From IMG/VR virus record IMGVR_UViG_3300050821_017141, positions 1 to 25,009 of that record: a stretch of DNA of 25,009 nt. One strand, 5' to 3'. The notes under the pieces were generated by a model. That model saw nothing but the letters and a program-made list of their open reading frames with translations, searched no databases and was not told the origin of the DNA. Shown here in pieces: positions 1-5,730 of the stretch (positions are counted from its first letter, which is position 1; the number at the start of each line of letters is the position of its first letter). This DNA comes from a virus. A program made the position numbers and the translations under genes.

Positions 1-324
1 TATTTCTTTAACTTGCTCGACTGATAAAGGCATATAACGATGTTTAGGATTATATTCTTTTACTTTTTCGAAATTATCTTTTAAATGATTAATAATAGTC
101 GCTTTAATATAATCAAAATCAATAGGGATCGTTGGTAAAAGATCTTTAAGGTAATAATACATGTTTGTTGATATGGACATTATCACATTCATGTTCATGA
201 TAATTACATCAGCATCCGTTAAACTTCCTTCAGGATGAGTTCTAATAAAATTATCTACTTCCTCTTGGTAAACACTCATAATGTTTTTAACAATACGTTT
301 AAAATCATCTTTAACATCAGTCAT
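1..324 (-). CDS. Hypothetical phage protein, cut by left edge
   Basis: A reading frame opens with ATG at 324 and stays open to base 1 (108 codons, no stop), so the C-terminus lies outside the window. The protein begins MTDVKDDFKRIVKN and is rich in charged and aliphatic residues, with a predicted helical character and no membrane segment. An AAGGA ribosome site sits 8 bases before the ATG. The start overlaps the end of the upstream 60-aa gene by 8 bases, which fits translational coupling. It is the last visible gene of the minus-strand operon that starts with the XRE regulator. I do not recognise the family. Confidence 0.7.
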   Translation of the reverse strand, partial: MTDVKDDFKRIVKNIMSVYQEEVDNFIRTHPEGSLTDADVIIMNMNVIMSISTNMYYYLKDLLPTIPIDFDYIKATIINHLKDNFEKVKEYNPKHRYMPLSVEQVKEI

Positions 325-499
325 TCTTCTTTTCCTTTAAATGTCCGTAATAATGAAGTTCCATGTCATTCTTCAAATCTTGATATTCATTTTCAATTAG
401 AGATATTGATTCGTTATCACCTGCTAAAATTAAATGATTTCTAAGTTGAGCTAATAAAGCAAAACATCGCCCAAGCATATAATCTGATTGATTGCTCAT
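317..499 (-). CDS. Hypothetical 60-aa phage protein
   Basis: Short acidic protein starting MSNQSDYMLGRCFALLAQLR, probably helical. The ATG is preceded by AAGGA with a 6-base spacer. Its start overlaps the stop of the 198-aa gene through an ATGA junction (496-499), and its end overlaps the next gene, so it lies in a tightly packed operon. No known domain is recognisable. The overlapping junctions on both sides and the good ribosome site are the main reasons to call it real. Confidence 0.65.
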   Translation of the reverse strand: MSNQSDYMLGRCFALLAQLRNHLILAGDNESISLIENEYQDLKNDMELHYYGHLKEKKND

Positions 500-1092
500 G
501 CAGCTTCCTTTTCGATGAGTTGTTCAATTAAATGTTTGCACTGATCTATTACATATTCTTTTGTTCTCAATAAATCACAGAATTCACTATTAGGATCTTT
601 TCTAAAATCATAAAAATCAGGATATTTTTTCTCCATATCTTTTTTTACTTGAATATTGATCTCGATCATTAATTTAATTCCTGCTGATATTTTTTCATCA
701 AAAGAAAATATCTTTAAGGCTGTTTCAAGATCCATTAAATCACCAGCATGACCGCAATCGAAACCTATCCATTTATCTTCACATGGATGTTTAACAAGAA
801 GTTCTGCCATACTATGCTTTTCAAAAAATGTAATACCACCATGAACATCTATCAAAAAATCTTCTTCATTGTCTGAATAACCGGTTAAATTTTTATTGTA
901 GAATGGATGATCAGGTGAAATGGCCACATATCCGCATCTAAAACCCATATCATTAAAAGTAATGAGATAATCATAACCTTTATAATGACCTCCATCTTCA
1001 ATAATCACACCTCTCATTATTTCAGTTTTTGTTGGAACAGCTAAAAATTCCTTATCACCTTTTAATTCTAAAATTCGTGGTATACAACTCAT
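496..1092 (-). CDS. Conserved phage protein of unknown function (HGG...GFDCGHAGD type)
   Basis: 198-aa protein. The central part carries GYVAISPDHPFY, then DVHGGITFF, then WIGFDCGHAGD. From memory this order (glycine-rich turn, VHGG, GFDC.HAGD) is typical of a phage protein family found as a short core in many phages; no function is known to me. The conserved Cys and His residues could bind a metal, but this is inference. The C-terminal third (about residues 130-198) is a charged helical extension. An AAAGGA site precedes the ATG by about 8 bases. The start overlaps the end of the HNH gene by 4 bases (ATGA). Confidence 0.7.
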   Translation of the reverse strand: MSCIPRILELKGDKEFLAVPTKTEIMRGVIIEDGGHYKGYDYLITFNDMGFRCGYVAISPDHPFYNKNLTGYSDNEEDFLIDVHGGITFFEKHSMAELLVKHPCEDKWIGFDCGHAGDLMDLETALKIFSFDEKISAGIKLMIEINIQVKKDMEKKYPDFYDFRKDPNSEFCDLLRTKEYVIDQCKHLIEQLIEKEAA

Positions 1093-1385
1093 TTTTTCTT
1101 TCCTTTTGATTTTGGTATTTTAAAACGATCATCATAATAGTAATGACAAGATGCACAGAGCATTACAAAATTTTCGCGTTTAAATTCATATTCACATCCT
1201 TTGACTTTAGCCCAATTGAATTTTTTAGAAGGTTTTGTGCATTTTAAATTTTCACAACGATGAGCACGTCCAAAATGCAGACGTAACCATTGATGCAAAA
1301 CAGTATAATCGAGTGGTTTTTCCTTGTAATAAGCTTCCATAATTTCAGTTTTGTTAAAATCAATAATGACAGATGATTCATTCAT
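1089..1385 (-). CDS. HNH-type zinc protein, possibly endonuclease
   Basis: 98-aa protein with the layout of small phage HNH-type proteins: His31 in LHQWLRLHFG, a zinc pair Cys44/Cys49, an FNWAKVKGCEYEF segment, and a second cluster LCASCH (Cys77, Cys80, His81) followed by YYYDD. Related proteins usually read WANIS where this one reads WAKVK, so the expected Asn is Lys60 here. This may mean loss of nuclease activity or a structural/DNA-binding role. The C-terminus is lysine-rich. The gene starts 2 bases after the XRE stop and has only a weak ribosome site, so coupled translation is likely. Its position directly behind the repressor-like gene is unusual. Confidence 0.7.
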   Translation of the reverse strand: MNESSVIIDFNKTEIMEAYYKEKPLDYTVLHQWLRLHFGRAHRCENLKCTKPSKKFNWAKVKGCEYEFKRENFVMLCASCHYYYDDRFKIPKSKGKKK

Positions 1386-1387
1386 AA

Positions 1388-1597
1388 TTATTCGTCTCGC
1401 AAATCTTTATATTGAATATTCATTCCGTTTGCATTGGCTAAATCAATAATTTTTCTTAAAGTAGGATAGCCAGGTTTTCTTTTGCCCTTTTCATACAAAC
1501 AGATTGAGGTTTTATCTTTATCAATTTTACGCGCAAGTTCTGCTTGGTTTAGTCCAAGTTCAAATCGTATATATTTTATACATTCCGACGTTTTCAT
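1388..1597 (-). CDS. XRE/Cro-CI family transcription regulator
   Basis: 69-aa protein made almost entirely of one helix-turn-helix domain: LNQAELARKI (about residues 16-25) and the recognition-helix region DKTSICLYEKGKRKPGYPTL (about 28-47) match the XRE family. There is no C-terminal peptidase or dimerisation domain, so it is a minimal Cro- or CI-like regulator. A strong AGGAGG ribosome site precedes the ATG. It is divergent from the plus-strand early operon and faces a control region with repeated TTGACA/TGTCAA half-sites, which are its probable operators. Whether it is the lysogeny repressor or a Cro-like antagonist cannot be told. Confidence 0.88.
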   Translation of the reverse strand: MKTSECIKYIRFELGLNQAELARKIDKDKTSICLYEKGKRKPGYPTLRKIIDLANANGMNIQYKDLRDE

Positions 1598-1621
1598 GTT
1601 CTCCTCCTTTTAAGCCTAATC

Positions 1622-1651
1622 CTTATAACTTATTGACAAATAAGATGTCAA
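1622..1651 (-). promoter_or_regulatory. Probable promoter of the XRE operon
   Basis: On the minus strand, TTGACA (1646-1651, 6/6 to consensus) is followed after 18 bases by TATAAG (1622-1627, 5/6), leading to the XRE gene start at 1597. The -35 is itself one arm of the TTGACA-N7-TGTCAA palindrome, so binding there would block this promoter. Assigned from consensus only. Confidence 0.6.
1633..1651. promoter_or_regulatory. Palindromic operator TTGACA-N7-TGTCAA
   Basis: Perfect inverted repeat with 6-base arms and a 7-base spacer. A further TGTCAA lies at 1656-1661 and a TTGACA at 1690-1695, so the same half-site occurs four times in the divergent control region. The likely ligand is the XRE protein encoded next to it; this is inference from position. 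Confidence 0.55.
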
Positions 1652-1689
1652 TTTTTGTCAATTTATTAATATAAATTAGTCTACGTTAG

Positions 1690-1718
1690 TTGACAAATAT
1701 TTACAAGACATATACACT
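1690..1718 (+). promoter_or_regulatory. Probable early promoter (rightward)
   Basis: TTGACA (1690-1695, 6/6) and TACACT (1713-1718, 4/6) with a 17-base spacer, upstream of the first plus-strand gene at 1761. It would drive the early operon containing Bet. The -35 coincides with an operator-like half-site, so repression by the XRE protein is plausible. Confidence 0.6.
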
Positions 1719-1760
1719 GTGCATCTATATTTAAACAAAAAAGTCATAGGAGTTTTATAA

Positions 1761-1991
1761 ATGTACTATATGTCAAGTAAAGGTGCTCAATCAATATCAG
1801 AGGAACGTTTTGTCATTTCAGAGTGCTTAAGTCAGCTGGGTTTAGATCGGTGCGCAACAATGGCCAAAAAGGCTGATGTACATCACGAGCTTATTAATAG
1901 ATTCTTGGCTATAATCATAAAACTTGCAAAAGAAAAAAACAGACAGGATGTCTTGGAACAGCTTTATTTTGCTGGTTTGGTTTACGGTTAA
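1761..1991 (+). CDS. Hypothetical early protein, 76 aa
   Basis: First gene of the rightward early operon. The ATG at 1761 has an AGGAG site 8 bases upstream; a second in-frame ATG at 1770 (MSSKG) is less well placed. The protein looks helical, with VISECLSQLGLDRCATMAKK and a C-terminal leucine-rich helix. Its position is where a lambdoid phage would have Cro, but I see no convincing helix-turn-helix and do not assign it. Thirteen bases separate it from the next gene. Confidence 0.65.
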   Translation: MYYMSSKGAQSISEERFVISECLSQLGLDRCATMAKKADVHHELINRFLAIIIKLAKEKNRQDVLEQLYFAGLVYG

Positions 1992-2003
1992 GGAGGACTG
2001 TAA

Positions 2004-2390
2004 ATGAACATAGTCAATAAAGAAATTAAATCTTATATCAAATATCTCATTGAAGATAAAAACGCCCAGTTTTTTTCAGACCTTGATTCAATACATAAAG
2101 ATAAATTGGTCGCTGAAGCAATGGCATCATTAGGAAACGATGTTGATATTGTTTTAAATCAAAATGCAAATCGTCTTCTTACTTCACTCCTTCTTGTTAA
2201 AAATCATGAAACAGAAAATGACTTGATAAATGAAATTAAACAATCCTCCTATGACTTCTTTGAATCACATTTTGACAAGATAATCTCAGATTTCCGTGAT
2301 GAAATTTTTGCAGAGAAAATGTGTGATCTTGGCATGAGTTCATTCATCGATAGACAAACAGGCGAAACTTTATGGAGAAAATCAGCATGA
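2004..2390 (+). CDS. Hypothetical early protein, 128 aa
   Basis: Acidic, probably all-helical cytoplasmic protein beginning MNIVNKEIKSYIKYL. It has an AAGGAGG-type ribosome site just after the stop of the previous gene, with good spacing. No domain is recognised. The stop codon overlaps an ATG (ATGA at 2387-2390) that opens a short frame running into the Bet gene. It belongs to the early operon and is probably co-transcribed with the recombination genes. Confidence 0.7.
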   Translation: MNIVNKEIKSYIKYLIEDKNAQFFSDLDSIHKDKLVAEAMASLGNDVDIVLNQNANRLLTSLLLVKNHETENDLINEIKQSSYDFFESHFDKIISDFRDEIFAEKMCDLGMSSFIDRQTGETLWRKSA

Positions 2391-2497
2391 TTATTAAAGA
2401 TTATGTTACTCCAAAAGAACGAATCAACTTTTCAATTAATTTTAAATTTAAACTTTTAATAATGGGGTTAAAATCATGGCTATGTCAAAGCAAGTAG
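2387..2497 (+). CDS. Possible 36-aa peptide between the 128-aa gene and Bet
   Basis: ATG at 2387 overlaps the upstream stop as ATGA and opens a 36-codon frame (MIIKDYVTPKERINF..., ending CQSK) that stops inside the first codons of Bet at 2497. It bridges the 85-base gap, so ribosomes could be carried to the poorly preceded Bet start. It could be a real small protein, a coupling peptide, or chance. Only the ATGA junction and the otherwise empty gap support it. Confidence 0.35.
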   Translation: MIIKDYVTPKERINFSINFKFKLLIMGLKSWLCQSK

Positions 2498-3420
2498 CAA
2501 CAAATCCATCTATTGTTAATTTGGCTACATTGAACACGGATGAAAATACATTCAGGGTATTGCAGGAAACTTTATACCCAGGTTCAACCGATCAGGAAGT
2601 TGCAATGATTTTAAGTTATTGCAAGGCACGCAAAATTGATCCCATTTTAAAACCTGTTCATCTTGTCCCGATGAGTGTTAAAACCGATAAAGTTGATAAT
2701 CAGGGTAAAGCAATTTACGAACGTAAAAATGTCATCATGCCAGGTATCGGTTTATATCGAATTGATGCATCTCGTAGCGGTCAATATGCCGGAGTGGATG
2801 AGCCTGAATTTGGTCAGGATGTCACTGAAGAATTTGTTACAAAAGATAAAGACGGAAAGAAAAAAGGAAGCGTTAAAGTAACTTATCCTAAATGGTGCAA
2901 AGTGACTGTAAGAAAACTTTTACCAAATGGTGAAATTGCTTTATTCACAGCACGAGAATATTGGAAGGAAAACTATGCATCCAAATCAAAATGGGATGAT
3001 ACCCCAAATGATATGTGGTGCAAACGTTCATATGGTCAATTAGCAAAATGCGCTGAAGCACAAGCCCTTCGAAAAGCTTTTCCTGATATTGTTGGTAATG
3101 AATATACGAAAGAAGAGATGGAAGGCAAAAATTATCATCATGAAGATACACGAAAACCAAAAGGTCAAACTATTGAACATGAACCAATAGCTGCGCCTGT
3201 TGAACATAATATCGATCAGGATTTATTAGATATTTCATGGGCTGATTCGGTTGATAATCTCAAAGAAATTTATAGCAAAGCTTATAAATTTTGGATGAAT
3301 AAAAAGAACAAAGAAAACATGCAAAAATGTGTTGAAGCTAAAGACAAAAAACTAGCAGAACTTGAATCATCAACTAAAGCTGAAACAATTGATAATGAAA
3401 CGGGAGAGATTAAACAATGA
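2476..3420 (+). CDS. bet: Single-strand annealing recombinase, Bet/RecT-like
   Basis: 314-aa homologue of the lambda Red-beta annealing protein. The diagnostic segment near residues 34-67 (YPGSTDQEVAMILSYCKA, then DPILKPVHLVPM) matches the Bet family pattern of a C/Y-rich helix followed by K-P-V-H-[IL]-V-P-M. The middle holds GLYRIDASRSGQYAG and an RSYGQLAKCAEAQALRKAFP helix, also typical. The C-terminal 70 residues are charged and variable. Such proteins anneal complementary single strands at replication forks or resected ends. The ribosome site is poor (GGGG about 8 bases upstream), so coupling to the short frame at 2387 may matter; ATG 2482 is an alternative start. The stop overlaps the Gp157-family start by 4 bases. 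Confidence 0.92.
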   Translation: MAMSKQVATNPSIVNLATLNTDENTFRVLQETLYPGSTDQEVAMILSYCKARKIDPILKPVHLVPMSVKTDKVDNQGKAIYERKNVIMPGIGLYRIDASRSGQYAGVDEPEFGQDVTEEFVTKDKDGKKKGSVKVTYPKWCKVTVRKLLPNGEIALFTAREYWKENYASKSKWDDTPNDMWCKRSYGQLAKCAEAQALRKAFPDIVGNEYTKEEMEGKNYHHEDTRKPKGQTIEHEPIAAPVEHNIDQDLLDISWADSVDNLKEIYSKAYKFWMNKKNKENMQKCVEAKDKKLAELESSTKAETIDNETGEIKQ

Positions 3421-3917
3421 AGTCGTTGTCACTTTACGATATGTCAGAACAATATCAATTTCTAGTTAACGATCTTTATGATCCTGAAACAGGCGTTGTC
3501 GATGAGACAGCGCTTGATAAATTGAATGCTTTACAAGACTCAATCGAAAATAAATGTATTAATATTACAAAGCTTTTTAAATCAATTGAGCTAACTCAAG
3601 AAATGATTAAAACTGAAAAAGAACGTCTTATTAAGCGCGAAAAGATGTTTAAAAATCAAGTCACACGTCTTAAAGAATATCTCCAAATGAACATGGAACG
3701 ATGCGAAATCAAAAAGATTGAATCGCCAGAATTTACAATTTCAATGCAGAATAATCCCCCATCGGTTGAAATTTTAGATCCCAATCAGGTGCCATGCTCT
3801 TATGACAAAGATTTGCCTCGCGAACTTAACTTGAAAAAAATTATGGAAGATTTAAAAAATGGACTTGAAATCCCAGGTGTTCGTCTGGTACAAAGACAAT
3901 CGGTTCGTATCAGATAG
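3417..3917 (+). CDS. Siphovirus Gp157-family protein
   Basis: 166-aa protein beginning MKSLSLYDMSEQYQFLVNDL, with DPETG, then a long charged coiled-coil helix (about residues 40-110), then a short beta-rich C-terminal part with PPSVEILDPNQVP and IPGVRLVQ. This order matches the Gp157 family (streptococcal phage Sfi21 Gp157 and relatives), commonly next to annealing or single-strand binding genes. The molecular function is not established. Its ATGA overlap with bet suggests joint translation and a role in the same recombination or replication complex. Confidence 0.85.
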   Translation: MKSLSLYDMSEQYQFLVNDLYDPETGVVDETALDKLNALQDSIENKCINITKLFKSIELTQEMIKTEKERLIKREKMFKNQVTRLKEYLQMNMERCEIKKIESPEFTISMQNNPPSVEILDPNQVPCSYDKDLPRELNLKKIMEDLKNGLEIPGVRLVQRQSVRIR

Positions 3918-3922
3918 GGAAT

Positions 3923-4004
3923 GGAAAGGTGGCTGAGCGGTCGAAAGCGGCAGGCTGTAAACCTGTTCTCTAAAAGCGCGGAGGTTCGAATCCTTCCCTT
4001 TCCA
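3923..4004 (+). tRNA. tRNA-Tyr (anticodon GUA)
   Basis: Full cloverleaf with a long variable arm, as expected for bacterial tRNA-Tyr. Acceptor GGAAAGG (3923-3929) pairs with CCTTTCC (3997-4003), discriminator A4004. The anticodon stem is 3950-3954/3962-3966 with loop CTGTAAA and anticodon GTA at 3957-3959. The T arm is 3980-3984/3992-3996 with loop TTCGAAT. The variable arm lies at about 3967-3979. The CCA end is not encoded (GTC follows). It begins 5 bases after the Gp157 stop, so it lies within the early operon. It could supplement host Tyr decoding or be an acquired host gene. Confidence 0.93.
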
Positions 4005-4018
4005 GTCTAAATAAATAT

Positions 4019-4082
4019 GGCAACCAAAGCATAGTTGAGGCGAACTCTATGTTAAAAGTCTGCGGGACTCTGGTTGCCTCCA
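4019..4082 (+). ncRNA. tRNA-like element 1 with N-CCA end
   Basis: An 8-bp perfect closing stem, GGCAACCA (4019-4026) with TGGTTGCC (4071-4078), is followed by T and CCA (4079-4082), as in a tRNA acceptor end. Inside are two hairpins: 4028-4034 with 4047-4053 (7 bp including one G-U, 12-base loop), and AGTC/GACT (4057-4060/4066-4069, 5-base loop) directly beside the acceptor strand, where a T arm would be. There is no third arm and no TTCRA loop. It is not a normal tRNA and has no U-run for termination. Confidence 0.5.
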
Positions 4083-4089
4083 GTTAAAT

Positions 4090-4161
4090 GGCCGACTTTA
4101 TCAAGTCCTTTTCAATAGGGTTATGTTTTCCACATTTGCTGCTTGATAAAGTAGGTCGCCA
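4090..4161 (+). ncRNA. tRNA-like element 2 (long hairpin with N-CCA end)
   Basis: GGCCGAC (4090-4096) pairs with GTAGGTC (4151-4157) with one mismatch and one G-U, followed by G and CCA (4158-4161). The helix continues inward as a perfect repeat, ACTTTATCAAG (4095-4105) with CTTGATAAAGT (4142-4152), enclosing a 36-base loop. TTTTT follows at 4163-4167, so weak termination is an alternative reading. The outer end resembles an acceptor stem; the inside does not resemble a tRNA. Confidence 0.42.
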
Positions 4162-4167
4162 GTTTTT

Positions 4168-4264
4168 GGCAATTGTAGTTTAAGTGATAAAACGCGATAG
4201 AATGTTCTGAATTTCAGAAATTGCTGGGAAATGCTAGCACATTAAAACTAGCCAATTGCCTCCA
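4168..4264 (+). ncRNA. tRNA-like element 3 with D-arm, T-arm-like stem and CCA
   Basis: An 8-bp acceptor-like stem, GGCAATTG (4168-4175) with CAATTGCC (4253-4260), is followed by T and CCA (4261-4264). Next comes TA and a D-arm, GTTT-AAGTGATA-AAAC (4178-4193), close to the standard tRNA form TAGTTTAAGTGGTAAAACG. A 5-bp stem GCTAG/CTAGC (4233-4237/4248-4252) abuts the acceptor strand like a T arm but has a 10-base loop without TTCRA. In between is a hairpin TTCTGA-ATT-TCAGAA (4205-4219) without a normal 7-base anticodon loop. It may be a degenerate or highly unusual tRNA. It ends 15 bases before the exonuclease ATG. Confidence 0.5.
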
Positions 4265-4279
4265 TATTTAGGAATTTTT

Positions 4280-4984
4280 ATGCAAAACATTTGTATTTTA
4301 GATACCGAAACAACAGGGTTTGATCCATCCAATGGAAAAGTCATCGAAATTGCAGCTGTATTATTTAATATTCCCACAAGAAGTATTTTAGCCCAATCAT
4401 CTGTCCTTTGTTATAACGATACCAATGCTGCTTATTCAGTTAATCGAATTGAGGTTGATGCTTTAAAGCAAATAGATCAGAATTTGCAGGGAAGGGCTTT
4501 TTTAATGTTACGTGAAATGATTACTAAAGCCGATGCTATTGTTGCCCACAATGCAGAGTTTGATAAAAAATGGCTTGATACTTTGATCGATTTTCAAGAT
4601 TTAACTCGACAAAAAAAATGGATATGTACCCGAAATGATGTTATCTGGCCTGTTAGAAAAGGCATTCCATTAAACCTGATCCATATTGCTGTTGATCTTG
4701 GTGTACCTATTGTTAACGCTCACCGCGCTTTATCAGATTGCCTGCTACTATGCGATGCAATTCAGTGTATCGATGACATAGAAAGTTTTCTGGATAAATC
4801 AGGGAAAGGCCGATTAACCTATCATGCTCAAATCAGTTATGATCAAAGACAAGTTGTAAAAGATGCAGGTTTTGCATGGGACAATGTCAAAAAGGTATGG
4901 TTTGCAAAATTAACACCTGAGCAAGCAGCGGAATTACCTTTTACCGTTTATCCTGCGGAAAATGCTTGTGTTAATATCGCATAA
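4280..4984 (+). CDS. DnaQ-like DEDDh 3'-5' exonuclease with C-terminal DUF5710-like segment
   Basis: 234-aa protein. ExoI motif ILDTETTGF (Asp8, Glu10), ExoII HNAEFD (Asp95) and ExoIII AHRALSD (His148, Asp153) give the complete DEDDh catalytic set of the DnaQ/RNase T superfamily, which cuts nucleotides from 3' ends. Residues about 180-215 (YDQRQVVKDAGFAWD, KKVWFA) resemble the small K.AGA.WD...K.W module called DUF5710, often found on phage and plasmid DNA-metabolism proteins. ATG 4280 is chosen because AGGA lies 6 bases upstream; an in-frame TTG at 4256 falls inside tRNA-like element 3 and lacks a site. Association with Bet suggests a DNA end-processing role, although Bet partners usually degrade the 5' strand. 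Confidence 0.85.
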   Translation: MQNICILDTETTGFDPSNGKVIEIAAVLFNIPTRSILAQSSVLCYNDTNAAYSVNRIEVDALKQIDQNLQGRAFLMLREMITKADAIVAHNAEFDKKWLDTLIDFQDLTRQKKWICTRNDVIWPVRKGIPLNLIHIAVDLGVPIVNAHRALSDCLLLCDAIQCIDDIESFLDKSGKGRLTYHAQISYDQRQVVKDAGFAWDNVKKVWFAKLTPEQAAELPFTVYPAENACVNIA

Positions 4985-5000
4985 TCGTGCAGAATAATTC

Positions 5001-5039
5001 AGCAAAATTTATAAGATTACAGGACGTAATCATTTTGCT
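5001..5039 (+). promoter_or_regulatory. Strong two-part stem-loop upstream of the secreted-protein gene
   Basis: AGCAAAAT (5001-5008) pairs with ATTTTGCT (5032-5039); inside, GATTAC (5015-5020) pairs with GTAATC (5026-5031) around a 5-base loop AGGAC, with a one-sided bulge TTATAA. No U-run follows, so it is not a standard terminator. The loop and inner stem (AGGACGTAA) resemble the ribosome-site region of the next gene (AGGACGTTA, 5048-5056). It may control translation or RNA processing of the 68-aa gene. Confidence 0.5.
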
Positions 5040-5058
5040 TGAATGAAAGGACGTTACT

Positions 5059-5265
5059 ATGCGCAAATTCTTATTTCTGTTTTTAACTTTAGTTTCTATA
5101 AATTCCCATGCTGATTCAATAAAGTGCTTTTCAGGTGCGCGTGAAGTTTATCATCACGACATTACGAATTTAAAATATACCGGTGAAATATTCATATTTC
5201 AGGAATCTGATTCTGAAAAAGTTGTGATATATTCAGGTGATTGCTTGGTTAAAATTAATGTCTAG
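5059..5265 (+). CDS. Small secreted (periplasmic) protein, 68 aa
   Basis: The first 18 residues form a typical signal peptide: MRK, then the hydrophobic core [11 protein letters not shown], then NSHA with cleavage likely after Ala18. The mature part is about 50 residues with two cysteines (KCFSG and GDCLVK) that could form a disulphide, and is probably beta-rich. GAAAGGA precedes the ATG by 7 bases. A secreted protein within an early operon suggests action on the host envelope, for example superinfection exclusion or lysogenic conversion, but no motif proves this. No family recognised. Confidence 0.65.
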   Translation: MRKFLFLFLTLVSINSHADSIKCFSGAREVYHHDITNLKYTGEIFIFQESDSEKVVIYSGDCLVKINV

Positions 5266-5273
5266 GAGGCGTT

Positions 5274-5423
5274 ATGCCATTGAAAAAAGGAAAGAGTAAA
5301 AAAGCTGTTTCAGAAAATATTAAAACTGAAATGGAAGCAGGTAAGCCCCAGAAGCAAGCTGTCGCTATTGCTTTAAATACAGCTCGCAAATCTGGAGCTA
5401 AAATCCCTAAAAAGAAAAAATAA
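5274..5423 (+). CDS. Small basic protein, 49 aa
   Basis: ATG at 5274 with a strong AGGAGG site (5264-5269) that overlaps the stop of the previous gene. The protein begins [15 protein letters not shown], has a central [20 protein letters not shown] segment and ends in a lysine run. Small basic proteins with the [PE]QKQAVAIAL.[AT]AR core are common in phages and bacteria; some are grouped in DUF families, but the function is unknown. Nucleic-acid binding is likely from charge alone. It ends one base before the convergent 98-aa gene, with no clear terminator between them. Confidence 0.75.
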   Translation: MPLKKGKSKKAVSENIKTEMEAGKPQKQAVAIALNTARKSGAKIPKKKK

Positions 5424-5424
5424 C

Positions 5425-5721
5425 TTAAGCAGCTTGATCAGCTTCAAAATTACCATTGAGCTTTGCTTCAAGGTCTGTTTTTTCTTTCTCTAAAACTTGC
5501 ACTCTTTCAGTCAAATATTTTTCAGACGCCTGCACTTTTTGCAGCATTTCTTCGAGTAAAAGAATACTTGTTCTAAAATTTGCACTTTGTTCAAATTGTT
5601 CTTGCGCTTGAATTTGTCTAGCCTTAACTTGACTTGTTAATGATTTAACAACCATTTGTAAATGATTATTGTCATTTTCAAGACTTGTTAATTTTGCGTC
5701 CTTTAAAGCTTGATCTGTCAT
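5425..5721 (-). CDS. Coiled-coil protein, 98 aa
   Basis: Almost the whole protein is one predicted coiled coil (LENDNNHLQMVVKSL... through VQVLEKEKTDLEAKL), with no membrane segment or signal peptide. It is the last gene of the leftward structural operon, 9 bases after the 414-aa virion gene. It could be a fibre assembly chaperone or minor tail component. A holin or spanin is unlikely because it lacks a hydrophobic anchor. No family recognised. Confidence 0.65.
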   Translation of the reverse strand: MTDQALKDAKLTSLENDNNHLQMVVKSLTSQVKARQIQAQEQFEQSANFRTSILLLEEMLQKVQASEKYLTERVQVLEKEKTDLEAKLNGNFEADQAA

Positions 5722-5730
5722 ATTATATCC

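Noticed and set aside
235-444. Plus-strand frame opposite the first genes
   Set aside because: Antisense to two well-packed minus-strand genes, low-complexity composition, no ribosome site.
4142-4167. Rho-independent terminator after element 2
   Set aside because: The stem is followed by TTTTT, but a 36-base loop and a 5-base offset before the T-run are poor for termination, and the exonuclease downstream has no other promoter.
4256-4279. TTG start extending the exonuclease by 8 codons
   Set aside because: It lies in the 3' strand of tRNA-like element 3 and has no ribosome site; ATG 4280 has AGGA 6 bases upstream.
5400-5450. Bidirectional terminator between the convergent operons
   Set aside because: Only a 4-bp imperfect palindrome and an A/T-rich coding stretch are present; no convincing stem with a U-run on either strand.
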